Assembly (NCBI RefSeq): GCF_004310685.1
Contig: NZ_SISG01000002.1
Coordinates: forward strand, 124,001-188,000
Reading direction: 5' to 3'
From: Glaciihabitans arcticus
GTDB lineage: Bacteria > Actinomycetota > Actinomycetes > Actinomycetales > Microbacteriaceae
DNA: 64,000 nucleotides
Below the pieces are notes generated by a model, which saw only the letters and a program-made list of their open reading frames with translations, had not been told where the DNA came from and did no database searches. Shown in pieces: positions 17,788 through 26,699 of this stretch (position 1 is the first letter of the stretch; every line of letters begins with the position of its first letter). The position numbers and the translations under genes are program-made.

Positions 17788-19346
17788 GCGGCGGCCACTT
17801 TCTTCTTCGCTGAAGTCATGCTCTTCATCAGGGTTTCGGGGTCTGCGTCTGCGGCCTGGATCTCGCTTGTGATCTGGCCTTCGAAAATCGTGTAGATGCG
17901 GTCGGAGACACCGAGCAGCTCGGGAAGCTCCGACGAGATGATGATGACGCCCTTGCCCTGGGCCGCGAGGTCACGGATGATTCCGTAGATCTCCGACTTG
18001 GCGCCGACGTCGATGCCGCGGGTGGGCTCATCCAGGATCAGCAGGTCGGGGTCGGTGAACATCCACTTGGCGAGCACCACCTTCTGCTGGTTGCCACCGG
18101 AGAGCTTGTTCACACCCTCGTCGACCGTGGGGGTCTTGATGCGGAGGCTCTTGCGGTACTCCTCGGCGATCGTGTACTCGGCCGAGCCGTCGACGACGTC
18201 GGCCTTCGAGATCTTGGAGAGCTTGGCCGAGACGACGGAGCGCTTGATGTCGTCGAGCAGGTTGAGCCCGAGTGCCTTGCGGTCCTCGCTCACGTAGGCG
18301 AGACCGTTGTCGATCGCCTTGGTGACCGAGTTCAGGTTGATCTCCTTGCCGTCCTTGAAGGCCTGGCCGGAGAGGAACTTGCCGTAGGAGTGGCCGAAGA
18401 TGCTCATCGCGAGCTCGGTGCGACCGGCGCCCATGAGTCCGGCGAATCCGACGACCTCGCCGCGACGCACGGTGAAGTTGGCGTGCTTGACGACCTTGCG
18501 CTCGGCGGAGATCGGGTGCTGCACGTTCCAGTCCTTGACCTCGAAGAACACTTCGCCGATGTGTGGATGACGATCCGGGAACCGGTTCTCGAGCGTGCGA
18601 CCGACCATCCCGCGGATGATGCGGTCCTCGTCAACACCGTCGGCGACGACGTCGAGTGTCTCGACCGACTTGCCGTCGCGGATGATGGTGATCGAGTCGG
18701 CGACCGACTCGATCTCGTTGAGCTTGTGGGAGATCATGATCGACGCGATGCCGCGGCCCTTGAGCCCGCGGATCAGGTCGAGGAGGTGCTGCGACTCCTG
18801 CTCGTTGAGCGCGGCGGTCGGCTCGTCGAGGATGAGCAGCTTGACCTTCTTGTTGATCGCCTTGGCGATCTCGACGAGCTGCTGCTTGCCGACACCGATG
18901 TCCTTGATGAGCACGTCGGGGTCGTCGGTGAGGCCCACGCGCGCGAGCAGCTCGATGGCGGTCTTCTTGGCGGAGACCCAGTCGATGACGCCGCCACGGC
19001 CGGGCTCGTTGCCGAGGAAGATGTTCTCGGTGATCGAGAGCGTCGGGATGAGCGCGAGCTCCTGGTGGATGATGACGATGCCCGCGGCCTCGCTCGATCG
19101 GATGTCCTTGAACTTCACGACCGCGCCCTGGTAGACGATGTCACCCTCGTAGCTTCCGAAGGGGTAGACGCCCGACAGGACCTTCATGAGGGTCGACTTG
19201 CCCGCGCCGTTTTCACCGCAGATCGCGTGGATCTCACCGGCCTTCACCGTGAGGGAGACCTGGTCGAGGGCTTTGACGCCGGGGAACTCCTTGGTGATGG
19301 AGTTCATCTCGAGAATTGTTGGCCCTGTGTGCACCGCGTTATCCAC
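17784..19346 (-). CDS. CUT2 sugar ABC transporter double ATPase, GguA/MmsA-like (second system)
   Basis: A 520-residue tandem ABC ATPase. Domain 1: [47 protein letters not shown]. Domain 2: [36 protein letters not shown]. It starts with GTG behind GAGGAGG and is the first gene of the operon. A well-formed promoter (TTGACG, 17 bp, TAACTT) lies 62 to 90 bp upstream and is overlapped by a repeated element that probably binds the divergent ROK regulator. Close paralogue of the ATPase at 7033-8574. Confidence 0.92.
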   Translation of the reverse strand: MDNAVHTGPTILEMNSITKEFPGVKALDQVSLTVKAGEIHAICGENGAGKSTLMKVLSGVYPFGSYEGDIVYQGAVVKFKDIRSSEAAGIVIIHQELALIPTLSITENIFLGNEPGRGGVIDWVSAKKTAIELLARVGLTDDPDVLIKDIGVGKQQLVEIAKAINKKVKLLILDEPTAALNEQESQHLLDLIRGLKGRGIASIMISHKLNEIESVADSITIIRDGKSVETLDVVADGVDEDRIIRGMVGRTLENRFPDRHPHIGEVFFEVKDWNVQHPISAERKVVKHANFTVRRGEVVGFAGLMGAGRTELAMSIFGHSYGKFLSGQAFKDGKEINLNSVTKAIDNGLAYVSEDRKALGLNLLDDIKRSVVSAKLSKISKADVVDGSAEYTIAEEYRKSLRIKTPTVDEGVNKLSGGNQQKVVLAKWMFTDPDLLILDEPTRGIDVGAKSEIYGIIRDLAAQGKGVIIISSELPELLGVSDRIYTIFEGQITSEIQAADADPETLMKSMTSAKKKVAAA

Positions 19347-19407
19347 AGCGTGACCTCCTCGTCAGTAAGAGCGTGTGACGCCGATGTTCGTAACTGCGTC
19401 GTATTGA

Positions 19408-19436
19408 AAGTTAGCCCTCGCAAGCCTTGCCGTCAA
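19408..19436 (-). promoter_or_regulatory. Promoter of the second ChvE/Ggu-type operon
   Basis: On the minus strand TTGACG (19431-19436) and TAACTT (19408-19413) are separated by exactly 17 bases. The -35 box is embedded in the element TTGCCGTCAAA (plus strand), so a bound regulator would occlude RNA polymerase. Confidence 0.65.
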
Positions 19437-19450
19437 ATGTTGAAGCCAAG
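19426..19450. promoter_or_regulatory. Candidate ROK operator 1
   Basis: CTTGC and GCCAAG flank a 14-base A/T-richer core that begins with CGTCAAA. The 11-mer TTGCCGTCAAA recurs exactly 63 bases away in operator 2. Inverted TTG/CAA ends with an AT-rich middle are usual for NagC/XylR (ROK) sites. Confidence 0.5.
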
Positions 19451-19489
19451 ACTTTCCGAATCCGTGGATATTGCTCCCAAACCGTTATT

Positions 19490-19512
19490 TTGCCGTCAAA
19501 GGATAAAGGCAA
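19490..19512. promoter_or_regulatory. Candidate ROK operator 2
   Basis: TTGCC and GGCAA form a perfect inverted repeat around a 13-base core; the left half repeats the TTGCCGTCAAA of operator 1. Two sites about six helical turns apart would permit looping. Confidence 0.5.
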
Positions 19513-19632
19513 GGGCGGCGAGCGCGGCGAACCCCTGCGAACGCGGAAAGCCGGCGAACGTGCACCGTCATCCCGAGTCGATCGCTCGATCTGACGCCCG
19601 AAAGCCGGGTTGACGGCGTGTATCCTTCGTCT

Positions 19633-20850
19633 GTGGCAAGCCGTAGCCCAACGCCGGGTTCTCAGACTTCACTGCGCGAAGCCAACCGCGCACGAATTGT
19701 GGACTCACTCAAGCACCATGGGCATCTGACGCAAGTGGAGTTGGCCGGAGCCACAGGACTGTCTCCGGCGACCGTGTCGAACATCGTCAAGGAGCTCTCG
19801 GCATCGGGAGTCCTGCACACCACGGTCGCCTCGCGCAGCGGCCGCCGGGCCATCGAGGTCACCCTCGCCCGCCAGCTCGGGCTCGTCGCCGGCCTGCACT
19901 TCTCGGCCCGCTACCTGCGCATCGCGATCTCCGACATCGGCAAGACGGTCGTCGCCGAGAATCACGTTCCGCTCGCCCTCGAGCACCGTTACGACAGCGA
20001 GCTCAACCGCGCGGCCCTGCTGCTCAGCGACATGGTCGAGTCGGTCAACGGCACCCTCTCCGACATCCTCGCGGTCGGCGTCGCGCTGCCAGTGCCGGTC
20101 GACAAGAACTCGGGCATGATCTCGACGCCCGGCATCATGCGCGGTTGGGAGGGTGTGGATGTCGCGGAGGAACTCGCCGCCCGCATCCAGTGCCCCGTGT
20201 ACGTCGACAACGAGGCCAACCTGGGCGGGCTCGCCGAGCTCCGCAGCGGCGCCGCGCGCGACTCGAGCGGTGCGGCGTTCATCCGCGTCGGGCACAGCAT
20301 CAGCGCGGGGCTGCTCATCAACGGCCAGATCTTCCGAGGCACGACCGGCAAGGCGGGGCAGATCGGCCACGTCACGATCGACGAGAACGGCCCCATCTGC
20401 CGCTGCGGATCCCGCGGCTGCCTCGACACCCTCGCCGGCGGACCGGCCCTGCTCGAGCTGTTCCGCGGCGACCCCGGAATGCAGCGCCTGCGCGACCTGC
20501 TGCTGCGCGCCGAGAGTGGCGACGCGAGCGCACGGCGCGTCATTGCCGATGCCGGCCGTCACATCGGCATCGCCGCCGCGAGCCTCTGCAACCTCTTCGA
20601 CCCCGAGACCCTCGTGATCGGCGGCGAGCTCGCCCTCGCCGGCGAGACACTCCTCGCCCCCATGCGCCACGCGCTCGAGCGCAGCGTGCTGGCCAGCTCC
20701 GACGGCAGCGTGCCCACGATCGTGCAGGGCGAACTCGGTGACCGGGCAGAGCTGCTCGGCTGCCTCGCCCTTGCCATTGATCACGTCGGCGTCGACGCTG
20801 ATCTCCGTTTTCCGGCAATCGCGAACGCAGCCACCGGACTGCGGGCATGA
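19633..20850 (+). CDS. ROK-family transcriptional regulator, XylR-like
   Basis: A 405-residue repressor-type ROK protein: an N-terminal winged helix (REANRARIVDSLKHHGHLTQVELAGATGLSPATVS region) and a C-terminal sugar-kinase-like domain with the ROK zinc motif CRCGSRGCLD and GIAAASLCNLFDPETLVIGG. I prefer the GTG at 19633 over an in-frame GTG five codons upstream because TATCCT lies exactly six bases before it, the geometry of a leaderless mRNA. It stands between two sugar importers: the divergent second Ggu-type set and the XylFGH-type set starting 42 bases after its stop. It probably controls both. The effector is unknown; xylose is plausible by neighbours. Confidence 0.85.
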   Translation: MASRSPTPGSQTSLREANRARIVDSLKHHGHLTQVELAGATGLSPATVSNIVKELSASGVLHTTVASRSGRRAIEVTLARQLGLVAGLHFSARYLRIAISDIGKTVVAENHVPLALEHRYDSELNRAALLLSDMVESVNGTLSDILAVGVALPVPVDKNSGMISTPGIMRGWEGVDVAEELAARIQCPVYVDNEANLGGLAELRSGAARDSSGAAFIRVGHSISAGLLINGQIFRGTTGKAGQIGHVTIDENGPICRCGSRGCLDTLAGGPALLELFRGDPGMQRLRDLLLRAESGDASARRVIADAGRHIGIAAASLCNLFDPETLVIGGELALAGETLLAPMRHALERSVLASSDGSVPTIVQGELGDRAELLGCLALAIDHVGVDADLRFPAIANAATGLRA

Positions 20851-20891
20851 CAGGCAGCACACCCGAAGCATCCATCCCGAGAGGTCATTCA

Positions 20892-21950
20892 ATGACGAGC
20901 AACCTCACCAGACTGTTCATCCTCGCGGGTGCCGCAACACTCGCGCTCACCGGCTGCACCGGCAAGCTCGGCGACCCCGGCGCGGGCTCCACGATCAAGG
21001 TGGCACTGCTGCTGCCCGAGTCGAAGACCGCGCGCTACGAGAGCTTCGACCGCCCGTTCTTCGAGCAGAAGCTCGAGTCTCTCGGCAACTACGAGGTGCT
21101 CTACTCGAACGCCGACCAGGATGCCGCAAAGCAGCAGACGCAGGCCGAGGCCGCCCTGGTCTCCGGCGTCGCCGTGCTGGTGCTCGACCCGGTCGACTCC
21201 GCGGCGAGCGCGAGCATCGTCACGGCGGCCAACGCGCAGGGGGTCCCCGTGATCGCGTACGACCGCTTCATCGAAGGCGGAAAGCTCGACTACTACGTCT
21301 CCTTTGACAACGAGAAGATCGGGCGCCTGCAGGGGGAGGCGATCGTGGCGAAGCTCGAGGAGGACGGCGCGACCGGCGGCATCCTGATGCTCAACGGATC
21401 CCCCACCGACGCCAATGCCGACGGGTTCAAGAGCGGCGCGCACTCCGAGATCGACGCGAGCGACTTTCCGGTACTCGCGGAGTTCGACACCCCCGACTGG
21501 AGCCCCGACAAAGCCCAGGAGTGGGTGGCCGGCCAGATCACCCAGTACGACGGGCAGTTCTCTGCGATCTACGCTGCCAACGACGGTACAGCAGGCGGGG
21601 CGATCGCAGCACTCAAGGCAGCGAACGTCTTCCCACTTCCCGTCGTCACCGGCCAGGACGCCGAAGTCTCGGCCCTGCAGCGCATCATCGCCGGCGACCA
21701 GTACGCAACCATCTACAAGGCCATGAAGCAGCAGGCCGAGTTCGCCGCGACGATCGCCGACCAGCTCGCGCGCGGCGAGACCGTCACGAGCGACCTCGAG
21801 GTCGAGGGAACCCCGACCATGCTGCTCGACGGCGTCATCGTCACTGTCGACAACATCATGGAGACGGTCATCGCCGACGGCATCTACACCGTGGATGAGA
21901 TCTGCACCCCCGCCTACGTCGCCGACTGCACCGCCGCCGGCATCAAATAG
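20892..21950 (+). CDS. xylF: Xylose-type sugar-binding lipoprotein
   Basis: A 352-residue extracellular binding protein with the lipoprotein signal MTSNLTRLFILAGAAT... ending LTGC. The start at 20892 follows GAGAGG at proper spacing; in-frame codons upstream carry no signal. The mature domain has VALLLPESKTARYESFDRP, VIAYDRFIEGGKLDYYVSFDN and VTGQDAEVSALQRIIAGDQY, a set seen in D-xylose-binding XylF proteins. It is first of three importer genes behind the ROK regulator, as in actinobacterial xylose loci. Ligand assignment rests on these motifs and context. Confidence 0.85.
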   Translation: MTSNLTRLFILAGAATLALTGCTGKLGDPGAGSTIKVALLLPESKTARYESFDRPFFEQKLESLGNYEVLYSNADQDAAKQQTQAEAALVSGVAVLVLDPVDSAASASIVTAANAQGVPVIAYDRFIEGGKLDYYVSFDNEKIGRLQGEAIVAKLEEDGATGGILMLNGSPTDANADGFKSGAHSEIDASDFPVLAEFDTPDWSPDKAQEWVAGQITQYDGQFSAIYAANDGTAGGAIAALKAANVFPLPVVTGQDAEVSALQRIIAGDQYATIYKAMKQQAEFAATIADQLARGETVTSDLEVEGTPTMLLDGVIVTVDNIMETVIADGIYTVDEICTPAYVADCTAAGIK

Positions 21951-21975
21951 ACCCGGCACACGAGAGACTAGACAG

Positions 21976-22785
21976 ATGACCCTGACGCCGGCCGCTTCGC
22001 GCGATCGCCACCACAGCGCCGAACACATCCTGTCCCTGCGCGGGATCGGCAAGCGCTTCGGTGCCGTGCGCGCGCTCAGCAACGTCGACATGGACGTGTA
22101 TGCGGGTGAGGTCGTGGCGATCGTGGGCGACAACGGCGCGGGCAAGTCGACTCTCGTGAAGATCCTTGCGGGGGTTCATCCCCAGGACGGCGGCACTATC
22201 TCGTTCTACGGCGAGGAGCAGTCCCTTGCCAATCCGACGGATGCCCGCGACCTCGGTATCGCGACGGTATTCCAGGACCTTGCCCTCTCCGACAGCCTCG
22301 ACGTGGTCAGCAACCTCTGGCTCGGCCGAGAACTCACGCGGGGCGGTGTGCTCGACGAGATCGAGATGGAGCAGCGCTCCTGGTCGCTGCTGCGTGAACT
22401 GAGCGCACGGGTGCCTTCGGTGCGCACCCCCGTCGCCTCCCTCTCCGGCGGCCAACGCCAGACCGTGGCGATCGCGCGATCGCTCATCGGTGAGCCGAGT
22501 GTGGTGATCCTCGACGAGCCGACCGCGGCACTCGGTATCGCGCAGACCGCCGAAGTGCTCAACCTGATCGAACGGCTGAGGGAGCGCGGGCTCGGCGTCA
22601 TCCTGATCAGCCACAATCTCGCGGACGTGCTGGCTGTCGCCGACCGCATCGTTGTGCTGCGGCTCGGACGCAACAACGGCAATTTTCGGGTGGCTGATGT
22701 CACGAGCGAGCAGGTCATCGCGGCGATCACCGGCGCGACCGACCACGGCGCGCGCCGCCCCACCGCCTCAGAGGAGACCCGTTGA
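21976..22785 (+). CDS. xylG: Single-domain sugar ABC transporter ATPase, XylG/FrcA-like
   Basis: A 269-residue ATPase with one ABC domain, about half the size of the other CUT2 ATPases in this window. It carries Walker A GDNGAGKST, signature LSGGQRQTV, Walker [12 protein letters not shown] and the switch ISHNLADV. One-domain ATPases of this type occur in the FrcA and actinobacterial XylG groups and act as homodimers. The start is placed at 21976 (MTLTPAAS...), 25 bases after the binding-protein stop. Its stop overlaps the TTG start of the permease gene, so the two are coupled. Confidence 0.88.
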   Translation: MTLTPAASRDRHHSAEHILSLRGIGKRFGAVRALSNVDMDVYAGEVVAIVGDNGAGKSTLVKILAGVHPQDGGTISFYGEEQSLANPTDARDLGIATVFQDLALSDSLDVVSNLWLGRELTRGGVLDEIEMEQRSWSLLRELSARVPSVRTPVASLSGGQRQTVAIARSLIGEPSVVILDEPTAALGIAQTAEVLNLIERLRERGLGVILISHNLADVLAVADRIVVLRLGRNNGNFRVADVTSEQVIAAITGATDHGARRPTASEETR

Positions 22786-24026
22786 GCCCGAACACCGGCG
22801 ACCCGTCGCTTTCGCGCGCCGCCCTGGATGACGATCTGCGCTACGGGTTCCGCAGCTCGGTTCGCTCCTTCGTCGAACGCGTGCGCACCGGCGACCTCGG
22901 CTCGCTGCCGGTCGTCGCGGGGCTCGTGATCATCTGGATCGTCTTCCAGCTGCTCAATCCGAACTTCCTCTCGAGCCGCAACCTCGTGAACCTCACGATG
23001 CAGTCCGCCGCCGTCGGCACCATCGCGATCGGCATCGTGCTCGTGCTGCTCATTGGCGAGATCGACCTCTCGGTCGGCTCGGTGAGCGGTCTCTCCGCCG
23101 CGATCCTCGCCGTGCTCTTCGTGCAGCACGGCTGGCCGCTCGGCATTGTGCTGCTCGTCTCGCTCGCCGCCGGCGCTGCGGTGGGCCTCGTCTACGGGCT
23201 GCTGTACACCCGGTTCGGGGTGCCGAGTTTCGTCATCACCCTCGCCGGGCTACTCGGGTTCCTGGGGCTGCAGCTGTGGGTGCTCGGTCGCGCGGGCTCG
23301 ATCAACATTCCCGACACCAGCTGGATCGTGCAGTTCGGCACCCAGATGTTCCTGCCCGTGTGGCTGTCGTGGGTGGTCGTTGTCGCGGTCGTCGGCGTCT
23401 ACGCGTGGCAGCTGATCTCCGAGTCGCGTCGCCGCACCGAGGCCGGTCTCGCCGCCATGTCGCGGGGCGTGATCGCGGTGCGCGTCGGCGGCCTCACCCT
23501 GGTTCTCGGTGCCGCCACCTTCTATCTCAACCTCTCCCGTGGCGTCGGTGTGATGTTCCTCTTCTTCCTCGCCCTCGTCACGGTCATGCACTTCGTGCTC
23601 ACCCGCACCCGCTGGGGACGGGCCGTCTTCGCGGTCGGAGGGAGCGTGGAAGCGGCCCGTAGGGCCGGCATCCGGGTCAATCGCATCTACATCTCGGTGT
23701 TCATGCTGTGCTCGGTCTTCGCGGCGACGGGCGGCATTCTCGCTGCCGCCAGGCTCTCGGCCGCCAACCAGTCGAGCGGTGGCGCCGACACCAATCTCAA
23801 CGCGATCGCGGCTGCCGTGATTGGCGGCACCTCCCTTTTTGGGGGCAGGGGATCGGCGTTTTCCGCCCTTTTGGGGGTACTCGTGGTGATGTCAATCTTC
23901 AACGGACTAGCGATACTTAATCTGGACTCGTCGATTCGGTTCATGATCACCGGTGCGGTACTCGTACTCGCGGTCATCATCGACTCGCTGTCCAGGCGTT
24001 CGCGTGCTGCGGCAGGCAGGGCGTAG
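22782..24026 (+). CDS. xylH: Xylose-type sugar ABC transporter permease
   Basis: A 414-residue permease of XylH type, starting at TTG (TTGA overlap with the ATPase stop) behind GAGGAG. Motifs: [37 protein letters not shown], a long central insertion with extra hydrophobic segments, AVGGSVEAARRAGI, and AAAVIGGTSLFGGRGS. It completes the importer encoded by 20892-24026. Only one permease gene is present, so a homodimeric channel is expected. Confidence 0.9.
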   Translation: MSPNTGDPSLSRAALDDDLRYGFRSSVRSFVERVRTGDLGSLPVVAGLVIIWIVFQLLNPNFLSSRNLVNLTMQSAAVGTIAIGIVLVLLIGEIDLSVGSVSGLSAAILAVLFVQHGWPLGIVLLVSLAAGAAVGLVYGLLYTRFGVPSFVITLAGLLGFLGLQLWVLGRAGSINIPDTSWIVQFGTQMFLPVWLSWVVVVAVVGVYAWQLISESRRRTEAGLAAMSRGVIAVRVGGLTLVLGAATFYLNLSRGVGVMFLFFLALVTVMHFVLTRTRWGRAVFAVGGSVEAARRAGIRVNRIYISVFMLCSVFAATGGILAAARLSAANQSSGGADTNLNAIAAAVIGGTSLFGGRGSAFSALLGVLVVMSIFNGLAILNLDSSIRFMITGAVLVLAVIIDSLSRRSRAAAGRA

Positions 24027-24058
24027 AGCACCACCGCACAACTACTGGGGGAATCACC

Positions 24059-24607
24059 ATGGTCAAAGGAGACCGCATTTTTCGGGCATCGCTCGTCGTA
24101 CTGAGCATCGCGCTGGCCGCGACGTTGAGCGGCTGCGGCGAGGACACCGCGTCGGGCGAACGCATCGTCGACACCAAGGGTCCGACGCAGATCCTGCGCA
24201 ACGACGCCGCATCCCGCGTCGACGAGTCGATGCTGCTGAGCGCCGACCGCAAGACCGACATCTCGGAGAGCTGCGGCCTCGAGGCCAAGGATCCCGACGG
24301 CCTGATGCGCTACTGGCACTCCGGCATCAACCTCAACCTCGACACGTCGTCGGCCGAGAGCGCGCAGAGCGAGGGCGAGAAGCTCGTCGCCTCGTACGTC
24401 TCCGAGGACTGGGAGGCCACCACCCAGTCGGGTAGCGACGGCAGCACCACCATCCTCGAGAACAAGGCCTCCGAGCAGGAGATCCGCGTCACCGTGACCA
24501 ACGGCGGCAGCGGCGGACTCGGCGCCATGATCACCGTCGACGTGTACGGTCCCTGCGTGGAGACCGGCGGCCCCGACTCCGAAGAGATCAAGAACCTCGA
24601 GAGCTAG
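24059..24607 (+). CDS. Hypothetical lipoprotein, 182 aa
   Basis: Function not recognised. The N-terminus is a lipoprotein signal (basic MVKGDRIFR, hydrophobic stretch, lipobox LSGC), so the protein should be anchored on the outer face of the membrane. The mature part is acidic and Ser/Gly rich with two cysteines (SCGLEAKD and GPCVETGG) that could form a disulphide. It follows the xylose importer by 32 bases in the same direction and ends convergently with the cyclase-family gene, overlapping its stop by four bases. Confidence 0.75.
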   Translation: MVKGDRIFRASLVVLSIALAATLSGCGEDTASGERIVDTKGPTQILRNDAASRVDESMLLSADRKTDISESCGLEAKDPDGLMRYWHSGINLNLDTSSAESAQSEGEKLVASYVSEDWEATTQSGSDGSTTILENKASEQEIRVTVTNGGSGGLGAMITVDVYGPCVETGGPDSEEIKNLES

Positions 24608-25506
24608 AGGCGCGCGTAGGCCCGCACGGGGAACGTGCCGAAGGCTTCCACCCGTGGCGGCACGGCGGAGAAGGTCGCGCCGCTGGGCGGGAGCTCACCC
24701 AGGTTCGTGAGGTGCTCGACGACGTGTACCCCTGCCGCCAGGAGGAGGGTGTGCGCGGGGCGGGCGCCCGCGGCATCCGGAGCGGTGTTATCGATGTTCA
24801 CCGAGTCGATGCCGACCATCGTCACGCCCTGCTCGACCAGGTAGCGCGCGCCCGCCTCCGTCAGGTAGGGAGCGTTGCTGCCGTACTCGGGGGTGCCGAA
24901 TTGCGCATCCCAGCCGGTGTGGATGAGTACGGCTTTATTCGCGAGGTCGCGGTCCCAGAAGATCGGCGCGTCGATGCCGCGAGTGGTGCTGTCGTGCACG
25001 TGGAAGACCTCGGCCGGCTGGTCGACGAGCGTCTCGAGGGTCAGCCCGGCCAGGTCGGTGCCGCCCTCGTAGCGGTGGAAAGGGCTGTCGAGGTAGGTTC
25101 CCGTGTTGCCGATCATCGTGATGATGTCCATGGCGAACTCGGTGCCCGGCGCGTAGCTGGCCTTCGACGCCTCGCGGGTGAGGTGTGGGGTGATCACGGG
25201 CGCGGGCAGACCTGGATAGGTGACCAGGCCGTCGCGGATCACGTGGCTGAGTTCGACGAACCGTCCTGTTCTTGTTCGGGGTCCCGCGACGCCGCGGCTG
25301 CCGCGGTGCTGCTCCTCGACGATAGCCAGGTTGCTGAGCGTGACCTCCTTGACGAGTGCCAGGCCGAGGTGCTTGACGAAGAGCTGCGCGACATCCGCAC
25401 CGCGGTTGGGCAGGTCCAGGCGGAAGCCGGTCGCGGTCAGCCCTCCCCCGTTGTTGAACTCGACGGTGGCATCGAAGTGGGCGCGGAGGTCGGTGCTGGG
25501 GCTCAT
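24604..25506 (-). CDS. Cyclase-family (kynurenine-formamidase-like) hydrolase, variant metal site
   Basis: A 300-residue protein from the ATG at 25506; about 150 codons of open frame upstream are low-complexity and unlike this family. Residues about 80-300 match the PF04199 cyclase fold: FVELSHVIRDGLVTYPGLPAP, then IGNTGTYLDSPFHRY, and VGIDSVNID near the C-terminus. In kynurenine formamidase the second motif is HxGTHxDxPxH and supplies metal ligands; here Asn-134 and Tyr-138 replace the two first His, while Asp-140 and His-144 remain. An N-terminal extension of about 75 residues has no family counterpart I know. No tryptophan-catabolic gene is nearby, so the substrate is open. Confidence 0.8.
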   Translation of the reverse strand: MSPSTDLRAHFDATVEFNNGGGLTATGFRLDLPNRGADVAQLFVKHLGLALVKEVTLSNLAIVEEQHRGSRGVAGPRTRTGRFVELSHVIRDGLVTYPGLPAPVITPHLTREASKASYAPGTEFAMDIITMIGNTGTYLDSPFHRYEGGTDLAGLTLETLVDQPAEVFHVHDSTTRGIDAPIFWDRDLANKAVLIHTGWDAQFGTPEYGSNAPYLTEAGARYLVEQGVTMVGIDSVNIDNTAPDAAGARPAHTLLLAAGVHVVEHLTNLGELPPSGATFSAVPPRVEAFGTFPVRAYARL

Positions 25507-25605
25507 GCCCTCAGTCTGCCAGCGGCGGGATGACGTGGGCCGGAGCGGGGCCGCCACGCTGGCGCGAGTTTCCGCCAGTGTTGCTGCGGTGTCGCCCGGT
25601 CTGCT

Positions 25606-25655
25606 GACGCGCGCCCGGGTCACTACCCGGGCGGCCGGCTCGTGACCGGGCGGCG
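25606..25655. repeat. GC-rich hairpin repeat A beside the AbiEi-like gene
   Basis: A 50-bp block overlapping the 3' end of the AbiEi-like gene. It matches the block at 26700-26749 at 37 of 50 positions without gaps, with the last ten bases identical. Both contain CGCCCGGGT near one end followed by an imperfect complementary arm. Confidence 0.4.
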
Positions 25656-26594
25656 AGCGCGCGGCACACCGGCGCTTCGCAAGAGGGCGTCGAGCGTAAC
25701 GGGCCTCAGCGCCTCCTGCCACACGATGCGCACGAAACCCCTGCCCGTCTCGGCGCGAATCGCGTCCTCGCGCGCTTTCTCGGCCATCACTACTTCCTCG
25801 ATCGAGCGTCCCTTGAGATACGCGTCGCGCGTGTACTTGACCTTGCCGTCGAACTCGCCGAAAAGCGCGCAGCTCTCCCACCCGAAGTCGATCTCGAAGT
25901 CCCCCAGCCGCGTACGCACCGGAACCTGCAACCGCGGCAGTTCGAAGCCCAGCTCCCATGCTCGGACCCGGGTCAATGATTCACCGGGACTAGCGGATCG
26001 CCCGTCGCTGAAGTCGACGCAGGCCCGCCCTCTCCGCCTACCTGCCTGCAGGCGAGCCCGCGTCAATTCGGCGTACAGGTCCGCCCGGGTGATGTCGCCC
26101 CGATGGATAGCGGCATCCATCATGGTCACTCCGACGAGCATCGATGTAGTGGCGGCGACGTCCACGAGTGTCCGTGCCAGCGTTGTGACGCGCACCCCGT
26201 GTATCGCTGTTTCGTTGGATGCGACACGGGCGGTGTGCCTGGCGATTCCAGCGCTCGAGCTGCCTCCAGCAGCACCGATCACGGTTAAGTGAACACGATC
26301 CGGCCACGGCCCGATGAGTGGCAGACCGTGCAGAGCCGCCGCCGAGAGGTGTGACACCACAGCGTCGCGAGGTTCGAGCGCCGCCGCACCGCGCGTTCTG
26401 AGCGCATGCAGTTCGCGGGGCCAGAAGGGTCGATCGTTCGGCGGCTTCGCGTAGATGCCTCGCATCACCCGCACGATCGAACCCTCGGCAAGAGCTCGGC
26501 GCACGTCTCGTCCGTTCAGGCCGAGCTCGGCAAGGTGCGCCGCGAAGATGAGTCCGTCGCCGCGGGAGGCTGCGATATCGATGAGCTGCTGCAT
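25623..26594 (-). CDS. AbiEi-like / DUF559-like two-domain protein
   Basis: A 323-residue protein. The N-terminal 50 residues (LAELGLNGRDVRRALAEG, then RVMRGIYAKP) resemble the winged-helix domain of AbiEi-type antitoxins; the middle (VSHLSAAALHGLPL, VHLTV, VTTLARTLVDVA) follows the usual pattern of actinobacterial proteins with this N-terminus; the C-terminus (DFEIDFGWE...ALFGEFDGKVKY) is laid out like the DUF559/Vsr nuclease-like fold with D-x(n)-E-x-D. No toxin partner (AbiEii) is adjacent, so it is probably not a type IV toxin-antitoxin half. A GACGAT hexamer six bases before the ATG suggests a leaderless mRNA. It sits between two similar GC-hairpin repeats. Confidence 0.78.
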   Translation of the reverse strand: MQQLIDIAASRGDGLIFAAHLAELGLNGRDVRRALAEGSIVRVMRGIYAKPPNDRPFWPRELHALRTRGAAALEPRDAVVSHLSAAALHGLPLIGPWPDRVHLTVIGAAGGSSSAGIARHTARVASNETAIHGVRVTTLARTLVDVAATTSMLVGVTMMDAAIHRGDITRADLYAELTRARLQAGRRRGRACVDFSDGRSASPGESLTRVRAWELGFELPRLQVPVRTRLGDFEIDFGWESCALFGEFDGKVKYTRDAYLKGRSIEEVVMAEKAREDAIRAETGRGFVRIVWQEALRPVTLDALLRSAGVPRARRPVTSRPPG

Positions 26595-26699
26595 CCCGGA
26601 ATCGTCGCGGATGTGACGCCGACGCGATGCCGAGGACGGAGAGATTGTTCAGTCGCGCACGCTTGTGGAGGTCGTGGAGGAGTGGCAGCCCGGGTAAGA

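Noticed and set aside
25507-25959. N-terminal extension of about 150 codons on the cyclase-family gene
   Set aside because: The extension is Arg/Gly/Ala-rich, overlaps the 3' end of the AbiEi-like gene on the same strand, and the family-like sequence starts after the ATG at 25506.
25623-26594. Type IV toxin-antitoxin system (AbiEi)
   Set aside because: Only the antitoxin-like N-terminal domain is present; no AbiEii nucleotidyltransferase gene is adjacent.
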